Assembly: GCA_016934265.1 (NCBI GenBank)
Contig: JAFGTF010000035.1
Coordinates: 1-45,931 of the forward strand
DNA: 45,931 nt
Source: Spirochaetota bacterium
GTDB lineage: Bacteria; Spirochaetota; B62-G9; DRHN01
Reading direction: 5' to 3'
Part shown: one piece after another, positions 8,131 to 16,460 of the stretch
How positions within the stretch are numbered: the stretch's first letter is position 1
How the letters are laid out: the number at the start of each line of letters is the position of its first letter
The notes under the pieces: generated by a model
Told to the model about the DNA's origin: nothing
The model's input: the letters and a program-made list of their open reading frames with translations, nothing else
The model's database searches: none
Program-made: the position numbers and the translations under genes

Positions 8131-8364
8131 TTATGTGCCGATGATCTCCTTGATCTTCTCCACAGAAAGCACCTTGCCCGACGCTTTTAGTTCTTCGTCG
8201 ACCACGAGTCCCGGGGTGATCGTAACGTTGTACCGCATAATATCGTTAAGATCCGTCACCTTCTCGACTCCCGCCGGGATTCCAAGCTCTTTTACCGCTT
8301 CTTTAACGTTCTCCTCAAGCTTTTCGCACTTCGGGCACCCGGTTCCGAGTATTTTGATTACCAT
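8131..8364 (-). CDS. Thioredoxin-like small redox-active disulfide protein
   Basis: A 77-residue protein of the small thioredoxin-fold family often annotated as redox-active disulfide protein 2. The CPKC active-site pair is at residues 10-13 (GTGCPKCEKLEENV), followed by the conserved cis-proline segment TITPGLVVDEEL and the C-terminal LSVEKIKEII. It would pass electrons by dithiol-disulfide exchange; arsenate reductase encoded just downstream is the obvious client. The start at 8364 has AAGGAG at good spacing. It lies 20 bases downstream of the permease gene. Such proteins commonly accompany ArsP-like permeases, which supports the operon assignment. Confidence 0.88.
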   Translation of the reverse strand: MVIKILGTGCPKCEKLEENVKEAVKELGIPAGVEKVTDLNDIMRYNVTITPGLVVDEELKASGKVLSVEKIKEIIGT

Positions 8365-8384
8365 TCTTTGTCTCCTTGTTCTTC

Positions 8385-9554
8385 TTAACCGAAATAATGT
8401 CCAAAAAATATTCCGCTTGCGGTCGCCATAACAATCACGAGCGCGATGTATACGATTGTCTTTCTTACCCCGAGCACGCTCTTGATCACGAACATATTGG
8501 GCAAAGACAATGCTGGCCCGGAAAGAAGCAGCGCCAGCGCAGGCCCCTTTCCCATGCCAGCGCCTAAGAGGCCTTGCAAAATCGGCACCTCGGTAAGGGT
8601 CGCGAAATACATGAACGCGCCGATTACGGAAGCGAAGAGGTTCGACCTCAGGCTGTTGCCGCCTACAAGACGCGCGACCCATCGAGAGGGAATGATACCT
8701 TCATGAGCAGGCCTGCCGAGCAAAAATCCTGCGGCTAGCACTCCTGCAAAAAGGAGCGGAAGTATCTGCTTTGCGAAACCCCATGTGGAAAAGACCCAGG
8801 CACCCCGCTCCTCCTTATTGAACCAGTCGATGATCATGTATACGAGAAACAGAAGAAATGCCCCGGTGATGAAGTACTTGTAACTGAATATCGTATTCCA
8901 AATGGGCATACCTTCGTCTTTTTGCCAGTTGACGAATACGATAATAGCAATCATGGTCAAAAAATAGAGGGCCGTCTTCCAGAGGGGTCTCGAAGTATCT
9001 TTCTCGATCGTCTGACCGAACTGTTCATCAGGGGCCCTCGTTTTCTCCTCCTTGAGGAAGATGAGGTGCATGAGAAGGCCGATTACCACCGAGAGAACTA
9101 TCGCACCGACGGCACGGGCGATTCCGATTTCGAGGCCGAGAACACGGGCAGTAAGAATAACGGCAAGCACATTGATCGCCGGACCCGAGTAGAGAAACGC
9201 GGTTGCAGGGCCTATACCGGCGCCTTTCTTGTAGATACCGGCGAAGAGCGGCAGCACGGTGCAGGAACAGACGGCCAGGATCGTGCCGGACACTGATGCG
9301 ATGGCATACGAGACGACCTTTTTCGCGCCCGCCCCGAAATATTTTATTACCGCGCCCTGGCTCAGGAAATTCGCAATCGCTCCCGCGATAAAAAAGGCGG
9401 GAACGAGACAAAGAAGCACATGCGCTCTTGCATACTCTTGAAGCATGAAGAACGCCTCGAGCAGAGAGCGCGACACAGCTCTGTTTCCGAACGGAATGAA
9501 ATAGACCGCAGCGAATGCGATCAACAGTAGAATAAATCGTGTCTTTTCCTTCAT
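8385..9554 (-). CDS. Permease of the UPF0718/DUF318 (ArsP-like) family
   Basis: A 389-residue multi-spanning inner-membrane protein with 8-10 predicted helices. The two family repeats are visible: SCTVLPLFAGIYKKGAGIGPA followed by FLYSGPAINVLAV in the first half, and TEVPILQGLLGAGMGKGPA then LLLSGPALSLPNM in the second. The cysteine pair CSC precedes the first. ArsP members export trivalent organoarsenicals; other members move different substrates. Here the partners are ArsR, a thioredoxin-like protein and ArsC, and no ArsB or Acr3 pump is present, so arsenite or organoarsenical export is the likely job. It is the first gene of the leftward operon, under the inverted repeat at 9577-9610. Confidence 0.88.
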   Translation of the reverse strand: MKEKTRFILLLIAFAAVYFIPFGNRAVSRSLLEAFFMLQEYARAHVLLCLVPAFFIAGAIANFLSQGAVIKYFGAGAKKVVSYAIASVSGTILAVCSCTVLPLFAGIYKKGAGIGPATAFLYSGPAINVLAVILTARVLGLEIGIARAVGAIVLSVVIGLLMHLIFLKEEKTRAPDEQFGQTIEKDTSRPLWKTALYFLTMIAIIVFVNWQKDEGMPIWNTIFSYKYFITGAFLLFLVYMIIDWFNKEERGAWVFSTWGFAKQILPLLFAGVLAAGFLLGRPAHEGIIPSRWVARLVGGNSLRSNLFASVIGAFMYFATLTEVPILQGLLGAGMGKGPALALLLSGPALSLPNMFVIKSVLGVRKTIVYIALVIVMATASGIFFGHYFG

Positions 9555-9576
9555 AACAAACCCGGTATTTGATTAG

Positions 9577-9610
9577 TATATTTCTATATTTCGAATAATA
9601 TAGAAATATA
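9577..9610. promoter_or_regulatory. Inverted-repeat operator between the arsenic operon and arsR
   Basis: TATATTTCTATAT (9577-9589) and its exact complement ATATAGAAATATA (9598-9610) are separated by 8 bases centred on TTCGAA. The 13-base perfect arms lie in the divergent promoter region, 22 bases from the permease start and 51 bases from arsR. This is the size and position expected of an ArsR/SmtB dimer operator controlling both directions. Confidence 0.75.
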
Positions 9611-9661
9611 TTGCTTCGGTCAAGCAAAACCCGTATACTTGTTTCGAACAGTGGAAAAAAG

Positions 9662-10030
9662 ATGAAAAAGTATATTGATATGTTTAAAGCCTTAGGTGAC
9701 AGGAACAGGCTTCGGATTCTCCTCATGCTGCGGGTGAGACCGCTCTGTGTATGTGAAATATCTGAAGTGTTGAACATAGCGCTTTCGACCGTTTCTTCAC
9801 ACCTAAAAATTTTAAGAAATACGGGACTGATAGAAGACAATAAAGACGGGAGGTGGGTGATCTACAGATTGGCTGGAGGGAATGAGTTCTTCGATGAGAT
9901 AATGGGGGCTGCTGCAGCGCATTTCGAAAAAGACACACAGGTTATTCGCGACAGAAGGATAATACAGAAGATCAGCCGGGAAGTGTGTGCGTCGAAGTTG
10001 AATGAAAAAACAAACGGCGATCTGGGGTGA
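9662..10030 (+). CDS. arsR: ArsR-family metalloregulator
   Basis: A 122-residue winged-helix repressor. The core LGDRNRLRIL, the recognition helix region NIALSTVSSHLKILRNTGL and the wing DGRWVIYRL are typical. The sensing helix carries PLCVCEISEVL, with Cys29 and Cys31 matching the CVC thiolates that bind As(III) in classical ArsR proteins. Binding of As(III) releases the repressor from DNA. I chose the ATG at 9662, since the TTG at 9611 lies at the edge of the operator and adds a non-homologous leader. Divergent from the arsenic operon with a 13-base inverted repeat between them, so autoregulation plus control of the operon is expected. Confidence 0.92.
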   Translation: MKKYIDMFKALGDRNRLRILLMLRVRPLCVCEISEVLNIALSTVSSHLKILRNTGLIEDNKDGRWVIYRLAGGNEFFDEIMGAAAAHFEKDTQVIRDRRIIQKISREVCASKLNEKTNGDLG

Positions 10031-10198
10031 AGACTTTTCGGGGTCCAAGATTATTTTGTTTCATTCGTGTTTGCGAACGGTGAAAGCAGTTCCCTCCCCT
10101 GAGAACCGGCATATCCCATAGTATACACGCAGCAGGGTACTTTTAGGATACAGAGGTACCGAGGGAAATGCCTCCGGAAAATTAATTCATTACCCTCT

Positions 10199-10352
10199 TC
10201 ACATTATAACAAAAACAGCAGTGGTGAGGGGCCTCGCCTTTATTAAAACGGTCTCGTCCCATAAGATATGCGCGTCGAGTTCAAATTTGATCTCTTTCAC
10301 ACCCTGCCCCTTGCCCTTATTCGGATGTACGGAAAGTACTACCGGTGCTAAG
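10199..10352 (-). pseudogene. Possible coding relic of an unrecognised gene
   Basis: Leftward, one frame reads as convincing protein: VLSVHPNKGKGQGVKEIKF, then ELDAHILWDETVLIKARP and LTTAVFVIM before a TGA at 10199-10201. There is no start codon or ribosome-binding site, and the frame loses plausibility upstream of about 10352. It looks like the surviving C-terminal end of a lost gene. I could not assign a family. The rest of the 10031-10464 interval shows nothing else I can support. Confidence 0.3.
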
Positions 10353-10464
10353 AACAAACTTCTTATTGTAAAAAGCTTTTGAATTTACGTTTTGCGCACT
10401 ATTTTCTAGATACTACAATATCCGGCATTACAACAGCCATAAGGAAAAATATCGGAGGCTTTGC

Positions 10465-12015
10465 ATGCACTCCCGCTATGTTATTGGCGCGGACATCGGG
10501 ACCATGGGCACGAAGACGGCGGTTTTCGACGAGCTGGGAACCCTTGTCGCCGAGGCCTACGAAGAGTCCGCTCTGCACTACCCCCGTCCGGGCTGGGTCG
10601 AGCAGAACCCGGCCGATTTTTACGCTTCAGTGTTACGGGGAATCCGCTTGTGCCTGGAGAAGGGAAAAGTGGACCCGCGTAGAGTGGTTTCGCTTTCGAT
10701 AGACGGGCAGATGGCCGGCGTCTGCTCGGTTGATAAAGACTGGGGTACTCCTACCGTCTACGACTCGTGGCTGGATACACGGTGTGGGCCGTATATCGAT
10801 GTCATGAAAGCGCATGAGCCCCTTATTATAGCCAAAACAGGAGGACCGGTATCGTTCGCTCACGGACCGAAGATCCTGTGGTGGCAGCGGGAGCGGCCCG
10901 ATGTATTCGAACGGATCGTAAAGTTCGTATCGCCTGCAGGGTATGTGGCAGGACGGCTGGCAGGACTGAAGGGGGAGGAGGCTTTCATCGATTACACCTA
11001 TCTCCATTTCTCCGGCTTCAGCGAGACAGCCGAGCATAGATGGTCGGACGAGCTGTGCGGGCTGTTCGGGGTGCCGATGACGAAACTACCTAAAATAGTA
11101 CGGCCGTGGGATATAGTGGGAAAGCTGACGAGTGAGGCGGCACGGGAGAGCGGACTAGTCGAAGGGACGCCCATAGCCGCGGGAACGGGCGACCAGCCGG
11201 CGGGAGCGCTCGGGGCGGGAATCGTCGAGGCGGGGATGCTCTATGACGTTGCAGGCACTGCATCCGTACTGGGGCTCTGCGTCGACCGGTTCACACCGGA
11301 TGTTGAGTACAAGACGCTGTTCGCGATGCCCTCGGTGGTGGAGGGGCTTTGGTATCCCCTCGCGTATATCAACGGAGGAGGGCTGAACCTCCGTTGGTTC
11401 CGTGACGAGATGTCACAAGCGGAAAAAGAAGCGTTCGAGAAGGAAGGGGCCGATTTCTACGAAGCGTACGACCGGAAAGCCTCTTTCACAAAGGCGGGAA
11501 GCGAAGGGCTTTTATTTTTGCCTCATCTAGCAGGACGGGTATGTCCGAACGACCCCTCCATTCGAGGACTCTGGGCGGGTTTCAGTTGGGCTCACACTAA
11601 AGCGCATTTCTATCGATCCCTTCTTGAAGGTGTCGCGTATGAGTACGGCTACTATCTGAAGATCGTAAGGGAACTGGCGCCTGACGTCGAATTCACCCAG
11701 GTACGGGTGTTGGGGGGAGGGTCGAAGAGCTCCCTATGGAACCGGATTAAGGCTGACGTGCTGGGGCTGCCGTATGTGCGGCTCAACCGTGATGAGTTCG
11801 CGGTACTCGGCTCGGCGATAGTGGCGGGACACGCGGTGGGGCTCTTTCCGGATATCAAGAGCACGGCGCAGGCCTTCATACAACCCGGGGATCGGATCGA
11901 GCCTTGCGGTATGCAGCACGAATACTACCAGAAACTGCTGAAACTGTATATCCCGCTTTTCGATGTTCTGCGGGAAACCTTCGAAGGCCTGGCACAGCTG
12001 CCTGATTCTCCATAG
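10465..12015 (+). CDS. FGGY-family carbohydrate kinase (xylulokinase-like)
   Basis: A 516-residue sugar kinase that phosphorylates a sugar or polyol with ATP. The N-terminal phosphate-binding loop GADIGTMGTKTAVFDELG, the segment LSIDGQMAGV around the catalytic region, GTGDQPAGALGAG, and the C-terminal ATPase-fold signature VRVLGGGSKSSLWNRIKADVLGLP are all characteristic. Length matches xylulokinases (about 500). GGAGG lies 7 bases upstream of the ATG at 10465. It stands alone on the rightward strand; a decayed SDR gene faces it, so its former pathway partner may have been lost. Xylulose is the default substrate guess, but FGGY specificity cannot be read reliably from sequence. Confidence 0.88.
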   Translation: MHSRYVIGADIGTMGTKTAVFDELGTLVAEAYEESALHYPRPGWVEQNPADFYASVLRGIRLCLEKGKVDPRRVVSLSIDGQMAGVCSVDKDWGTPTVYDSWLDTRCGPYIDVMKAHEPLIIAKTGGPVSFAHGPKILWWQRERPDVFERIVKFVSPAGYVAGRLAGLKGEEAFIDYTYLHFSGFSETAEHRWSDELCGLFGVPMTKLPKIVRPWDIVGKLTSEAARESGLVEGTPIAAGTGDQPAGALGAGIVEAGMLYDVAGTASVLGLCVDRFTPDVEYKTLFAMPSVVEGLWYPLAYINGGGLNLRWFRDEMSQAEKEAFEKEGADFYEAYDRKASFTKAGSEGLLFLPHLAGRVCPNDPSIRGLWAGFSWAHTKAHFYRSLLEGVAYEYGYYLKIVRELAPDVEFTQVRVLGGGSKSSLWNRIKADVLGLPYVRLNRDEFAVLGSAIVAGHAVGLFPDIKSTAQAFIQPGDRIEPCGMQHEYYQKLLKLYIPLFDVLRETFEGLAQLPDSP

Positions 12016-12295
12016 GAGCACATGCGAATAAAAAAGCATACTAAAAAAGCCTGATTCGCAACGCCGCCGTTTCTGAAGCATGGTGCGGCAGGTATCTCTT
12101 TTTGCCTTACATATATGGAGGCTATTCTCCATATAGAAGCCGAAAAAAGGCGTTTAATTCCAACCTGTCGGTCATGCCGCACGACGCATATCGCAAAAAA
12201 TCTACGTTCTCCATCACATTCAACCTCAGGGCGCTGAATTTTCCCCGAATACAGTAAAATCACAACCGGTATGAACATGCCTGAACCGTTCACAA

Positions 12296-12960
12296 CTATC
12301 CGTACCCTCCAGAGGCGACGATCGATTCGCGGTAATGTATCCGGCATTGTCAGATGAGAGGTACACGGCAAGACCTGCGATCTCTTCCGGCATGTCCAAT
12401 CTTCCTACAGGTATTTTCTCGAGCAACCCGTTCCTGCTCTTTATATCGAGGGTCACCCCCAACATATCCGTTTCCATCTTATTCGGTACGATAGCAATTA
12501 CGGTTATCGTATACCGGGCAAATTCACCGCTTAGGGCTTTTGTAAATGCTATTACTCCGCCCATTGCAGCGGTGTAATGCTCGCAGGAAGTCCCGTCGAT
12601 CATTCCGAATGTCGAGTAAATAGTAATTATCCTGTCTCATGCGTTTTTCAGCATATGTCGAACGGCGATGCGTGTACACAGAAAGACGATCGTAAGATTG
12701 CTATTGAAGATCCGCTCCCATTCGCTCAGTGGCATATCGAGAAACCCGCATCTATGAAAAACTCTGGCGTTTCTCACCGGTATGTGCAGCTTTCCAAACG
12801 CAGCTACTGTTTAATCCACCATCCTTTCTACTTCGTCTTTAGAGACATATCGGCCTGGATAAAGATACTTCCGCCCGGGTTGGTTCTTTCGATCCGTTCT
12901 GAAACTTCTATCCCCCGTAGTTTGTTCTACTTCAAGAGTTATTCTCCCTCGCGTCAGTGC
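12296..12960 (-). pseudogene. Decayed short-chain dehydrogenase/reductase (SDR)
   Basis: Leftward fragments give a nearly complete SDR in broken frames: GGSIFIQADMSL, VAAFGKLHIPVRNARV (the NNAG strand), LDMPLSEWERIFNSN, IITIYSTFGMIDG, YTAAMGGVIAFTKALSGEF, PVGRLDMPEEIAGLAVYLSSD and a terminal SGGYG. In-frame stops occur at 12811-12813 and 12637-12639. Frames shift near 12850 and near the C-terminus. The catalytic lysine of YxxxK is methionine (12562-12564). The N-terminal GxxxGxG nucleotide-binding loop cannot be found. The gene is certainly non-functional. The remaining spacer up to 13048 holds nothing further I can identify. Confidence 0.8.
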
Positions 12961-13048
12961 GAGGTGGATGTGTATACAATCTTCCATATGTCACATAGAG
13001 AATTTAGAAAAAAATCTCTTGTTTACATCTCTTAATAACAGTATATTG

Positions 13049-13060
13049 CTGTATAGACAG
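13049..13060. promoter_or_regulatory. HutC/GntR-type operator, upstream copy
   Basis: CTGTATAGACAG is an inverted repeat (CTGT-N4-ACAG) resembling the TGTATAGACA-type sites of HutC-subfamily GntR regulators. A second copy lies 68 bases downstream inside the promoter, and the exact reverse complement recurs at 19304-19315. Two sites 79 bases apart could permit cooperative binding. Confidence 0.6.
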
Positions 13061-13116
13061 TTAAACAATCTGCCGTGGGGTTTCACTTTTGCCAAGGGAA
13101 AATATCCATTCTTAAT

Positions 13117-13145
13117 TTGACTATTAATGTATAGACAGGTATACT
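13117..13145 (+). promoter_or_regulatory. Sigma-70-type promoter of the methyltransferase operon with an operator in its spacer
   Basis: TTGACT (13117-13122) and TATACT (13140-13145) are separated by exactly 17 bases, a near-consensus promoter. The operator TGTATAGACAG (13128-13138) fills the spacer, so a bound GntR-type protein would exclude RNA polymerase. The corrinoid protein gene starts 33 bases after the -10 box, preceded by AAGGAGG. Confidence 0.72.
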
Positions 13146-13178
13146 TCTATAAAAATATAATCAGAAGGAGGAAACTCA

Positions 13179-13844
13179 ATGAACGAGCAAGAGACATTTA
13201 TAAAAATGTCTGATGCAGTCCTGGAAGGTGATTCCGAGGCTCTCACTGTAATAATTAAGAAGGTAATTGGGGAAGTGGATCCTCTTATATTGGTTCAGAA
13301 GGGTATGATGCCGGGACTGAAAAAGATCGGCGAGTTATTTGAATCCGGTGAGGTTTTTCTGCCTGAGATGCTCATGGCTGCAGAAGCATTTCAGGAAGGC
13401 ATGAAGATCATCGAACCGAAGCTACAAGAATCCGGAAAGAAGGTTGAGAGTCCGGGGACAGTCGTTTTCGGAACCGTCTTTTCCGACATTCATGAAATTG
13501 GCAAGAATATCGTCATCACATTAATGAGAACCTACGGATTTAAAGTTATTGATCTCGGGGCGAACGTATCACCGATAACATTTGTTGATGAGTCTGAAAA
13601 AGCAAACGCCGATATCATAGCCATATCCTCACTTATGACCACTACTATGACCTACCAGAAGGATGTTATTGATTACCTCAAGGAGAGGGGATTAAGGGAT
13701 AAATACATAGTGCTCGTGGGTGGTGGTCCTGTGAATGAAGAATGGGCGGAACAGATTGGTGCTGACGGAACGAGTGATTCAGCTGCTGGTGCTGTAAGAA
13801 TCGCAGAAAAGCTCATTACCGATAAGAAGGGAGGTGTTGCGTGA
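13179..13844 (+). CDS. Corrinoid (cobalamin-binding) methyl-carrier protein, MtmC/MtbC type
   Basis: A 221-residue two-domain protein that carries a methyl group on the cobalt of a bound corrinoid. Residues 1-90 form the helical methionine-synthase cap domain (VQKGMMPGLKKIGELFESGEVFLPEMLMAAEAF, split here: VQKGMMPGL and GEVFLPEMLMA). The B12-binding domain follows, with DIHEIG, in which His105 should be the lower cobalt ligand, then GFKVIDLGANV and the loop VGGGPVNEEWAEQIGADG. The length is close to that of methanogen MtmC. The ATG has AAGGAGGAAACTCA upstream. Its stop overlaps the start of the methyltransferase, so the two are made together as donor and acceptor partners. Confidence 0.92.
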   Translation: MNEQETFIKMSDAVLEGDSEALTVIIKKVIGEVDPLILVQKGMMPGLKKIGELFESGEVFLPEMLMAAEAFQEGMKIIEPKLQESGKKVESPGTVVFGTVFSDIHEIGKNIVITLMRTYGFKVIDLGANVSPITFVDESEKANADIIAISSLMTTTMTYQKDVIDYLKERGLRDKYIVLVGGGPVNEEWAEQIGADGTSDSAAGAVRIAEKLITDKKGGVA

Positions 13845-15220
13845 TGGTTAATTTCATCGATGTTATTGATAGGGCCACAACCGGTCCCATGATGACCCAG
13901 AAGGATTTTGATGTAAAAGTAGTCATACCCACTTTACGGAGAACTCTGAAAAAGTATGAAATTAAATACGATAGAAAAGAGTTCGTGAATACTGATGATG
14001 CTCTCGCTGATAGGATCTTTGAGGCGGCAGTGGACTTTTACTCTGAGGTTGGGACCTATATTCTCGATACTGAAAGGATAATTAAGTTTACAAAGGGTGA
14101 GATACTTGAAGCTGTTGAAGATGCGCCAAAACAGGCGTACTTTGGAGAAGGCCCCGATCGCTGTGTGATGAAGGGGAGGATGCCTGATGACAATGAGCTG
14201 CCACACTGCCATGTTGGGTCGGGCACCAATACCTCGGAAGAAAACGCACTGCGGCTGGTAGAATCCTACGCACGGATCTCGAAAGCAAAAACCATCAGTA
14301 TACCGATCATCAATACACTGGGCCATATTCGCACTGCAGCGGGCGCCCCGACCGAAATACTAGCAGCTATTCGTGCAATGCAGTACGGGCGTGAGGGATG
14401 CCGAAGGGCGGGAAGGCCGGGGCTGGGGATCATCGACCACGTTTCATCGGCATCTACCGGTGTCTCCACCATAGCCTCTTCAGCACCCCAGTTCGGTGCC
14501 AGACCTTCAGACGGCTGGCTCATCGCTCCATTCGCTGAGCTGAAAACTGATTATTCTTCCCTTAATCAGACGGCGTACCTCACTGCATGGGGTGCCAATA
14601 TTGGGCAGGAAGCCGGCCCGCTCCTTGGCGGATATGCAGGAGGTCCTGAAGGGCTTGCCGTAATGAACACCGCGTACAGCCTTCACGGCATTCTCGTCAT
14701 GAGGGCAACCTATCATCTCATTTATCCTATACATATGACCTATGTCTGCTCATCCCAGCCCGATGTCATCTGGGCCACATCAGCTTCAACTCAGGCTATT
14801 GCAGGGAATTTGAGGGTACCGTACTACACGCTCATGTACGCTGCCGCCGGTGCGGCAACGAAGATGTATTTCGATGAGGCCCTTGCCTGTTTGATTATGC
14901 TGATCGCCTCGGGGTCGGGAATAGAGGATGTTCATCCGGGGAAGGCAAAAATCACCGATGGCTGTACACCGGTGGATATGGAATTTACCTGCCAGGTCGG
15001 CCATGCCTTTCGAGGTGTGACGAGAAAGGAGGCAAACAAACTCCTGGAAAAGATATGCCCTAAATATGTAGATAAATTGGCCGATGCTCCTCTTGGTGAG
15101 AAGGTAAACCAGTGCTATGACCTCGATTGCTTCAAGCCCAAGTCCCACTTTCAAAAGCTCTACGATGAAGTTATTAGAGAGATAAAGGGCGAGTACGGGA
15201 TAGATCTTTATAAGTATTAA
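13844..15220 (+). CDS. MtmB-family methylamine:corrinoid methyltransferase homologue lacking pyrrolysine
   Basis: A 458-residue TIM-barrel methyltransferase that should move a methyl group from an amine to the corrinoid protein encoded just upstream. From memory of Methanosarcina MtmB (also 458 residues) the shared landmarks are DTERIIKFTKGEI, CRRAGRPGLGI, LLGGYAGG, HLIYPIHM, GEKVNQCYDL and a C-terminal FQKLYDEVIREI. In methanogen MtmB an in-frame UAG encodes pyrrolysine directly after AGRPGxGV; here the equivalent codon (14432-14434) is ATC, isoleucine 197. No in-frame UAG exists anywhere in the gene. It therefore probably uses different chemistry or a different methylated substrate. Start: ATG overlapping the TGA of the corrinoid gene. 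Annotation as generic trimethylamine methyltransferase (MttB) is the main alternative, but the landmarks favour MtmB. Confidence 0.85.
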   Translation: MVNFIDVIDRATTGPMMTQKDFDVKVVIPTLRRTLKKYEIKYDRKEFVNTDDALADRIFEAAVDFYSEVGTYILDTERIIKFTKGEILEAVEDAPKQAYFGEGPDRCVMKGRMPDDNELPHCHVGSGTNTSEENALRLVESYARISKAKTISIPIINTLGHIRTAAGAPTEILAAIRAMQYGREGCRRAGRPGLGIIDHVSSASTGVSTIASSAPQFGARPSDGWLIAPFAELKTDYSSLNQTAYLTAWGANIGQEAGPLLGGYAGGPEGLAVMNTAYSLHGILVMRATYHLIYPIHMTYVCSSQPDVIWATSASTQAIAGNLRVPYYTLMYAAAGAATKMYFDEALACLIMLIASGSGIEDVHPGKAKITDGCTPVDMEFTCQVGHAFRGVTRKEANKLLEKICPKYVDKLADAPLGEKVNQCYDLDCFKPKSHFQKLYDEVIREIKGEYGIDLYKY

Positions 15221-15237
15221 TGCGGTTCTCTCAAAGA

Positions 15238-15264
15238 TTGCAAAGCAATCAGATTGCATTGCAA
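15238..15264. repeat. Near-perfect 27-base palindrome after the methyltransferase operon
   Basis: TTGCAAAGCAATC and GATTGCATTGCAA flank a single A; they are complementary at 12 of 13 positions. There is no T-run after it, so it is not a standard terminator. It may protect the 3' end of the mtmC-mtmB-like message or be a protein-binding site. Confidence 0.45.
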
Positions 15265-15361
15265 GGGGTTTAAATGATCGGTTTGCAAGCAACGGGCCCT
15301 GTGAACAGCGGCTTGAACCGATTATAAATTATGTAAAATGGTGACTGACACGTTGATATTG

Positions 15362-15395
15362 AATATAACAGTTATTCATAAGACTCTGTTATATT
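15362..15395. promoter_or_regulatory. Inverted repeat in the promoter region of the GntR regulator
   Basis: AATATAACAG (15362-15371) and its exact complement CTGTTATATT (15386-15395) are separated by 14 bases. A third half-copy, AATATAACA, lies about 20 bases downstream, and TGTCTGTAG at 15402-15410 partly matches the CTGTATAGACAG operator. The region 62-95 bases before the regulator gene is a good place for autoregulation, but the binding protein is not known. Confidence 0.4.
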
Positions 15396-15456
15396 AATTT
15401 TTGTCTGTAGTGTTAAGAATATAACAATATAAAGGGAAGGATAGTATATATCTGGC

Positions 15457-16218
15457 ATGTTTGAAATAAGAGAAGAAAAGGGCTCTCTCCCAAAATACCT
15501 TCAGCTGAGAGAGTGGTTACGAGAAATGATAAAAAAGGGAAGATATTCGATCGGAGAGCGTCTTCCCTCAGAAGTGGCGCTCTCACGGATGTTCGGTGTA
15601 AACCGCAATACAGTAAGGCATGCGCTGCTTCAGCTGCTCGATGATGGACTCATCGTTAAGAAAAACGGTGTCGGAACGTTTGTTAGCGCAAACACCACGA
15701 AAAAGGTATTGTATTCCCTCCAGAATATCATCTCTCTCTCATCTGAGTTATCAAAGCTCGGATTCAAGTCAAGGGCCGAGACGTTGTCGAAAAACGTTGT
15801 TACCGCGACCGATGATATTGCGGAAAAGCTGATGCTCGGAAGCGACAGGCAAACCATTGAGATAATAAGGGTGAGATATGGAAATGACATCCCCCTCGTC
15901 CTGGAACGATGCTACTATTCATATAAGGAATACAAAGAGATCCTCGAAATGGACATTCCGGATTCGCTCAACAAAGTTCTTATTGATAAATTTGGAGTAG
16001 TGCTTGAACATTCTGTTCAAACGCTAAGCTCCATTTCACTTCCAGAGAAAGATGCTGAACTTCTCGAAGTTGAATCCGGGTTTCCGGCAACTCTACAAGA
16101 ATCAATAATCTATGATAATAATAATATAGCTGTCGAGTTGCTGCATTCAAGTTACCGGGGAGACAAGTTTGTATTCAAAGTCGAATCTGGCAGGTTTAGC
16201 ACCATAAATATACCCTGA
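15457..16218 (+). CDS. GntR-family transcriptional regulator (HutC/UTRA subfamily)
   Basis: A 253-residue DNA-binding protein. Residues 10-75 form the GntR winged helix (YLQLREWLREMIKKGRYSIG, RLPSEVALSRMFGVNRNTVR, LLDDGLIVKKNGVGTFV). The rest is a UTRA ligand-binding domain (IEIIRVRYGNDIPLVLERCYY and similar). HutC-type proteins respond to a pathway metabolite. It lies between the methyltransferase operon and the ATPase/VWA genes, and operators typical of its subfamily occur in the promoters at 13049-13145 and 19304-19315. It is therefore the probable regulator of both operons. The ribosome-binding site is weak (GGAAGGA, long spacing), suggesting low expression. Confidence 0.9.
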   Translation: MFEIREEKGSLPKYLQLREWLREMIKKGRYSIGERLPSEVALSRMFGVNRNTVRHALLQLLDDGLIVKKNGVGTFVSANTTKKVLYSLQNIISLSSELSKLGFKSRAETLSKNVVTATDDIAEKLMLGSDRQTIEIIRVRYGNDIPLVLERCYYSYKEYKEILEMDIPDSLNKVLIDKFGVVLEHSVQTLSSISLPEKDAELLEVESGFPATLQESIIYDNNNIAVELLHSSYRGDKFVFKVESGRFSTINIP

Positions 16219-16460
16219 TCCGTCCTCTTTAAAAAACGATTTTCTGTCTTTCTGATAACTCGTTCACAGCGAGAGTGATACTCATATTCGTGCAATTAGT
16301 CCGATTTTCTCAAAAAGTGTATAACAAAATAGCTAATTGATTCTCACGTGGTATTTTATAATTAAAACGTACGATGAGATACGTGCTAAAATGTGCACTT
16401 CTAACTATTTATTTTGATTAGTGAGAGTCCATCAAGACCAAAGTGCTAAAAGAGGCGAAA

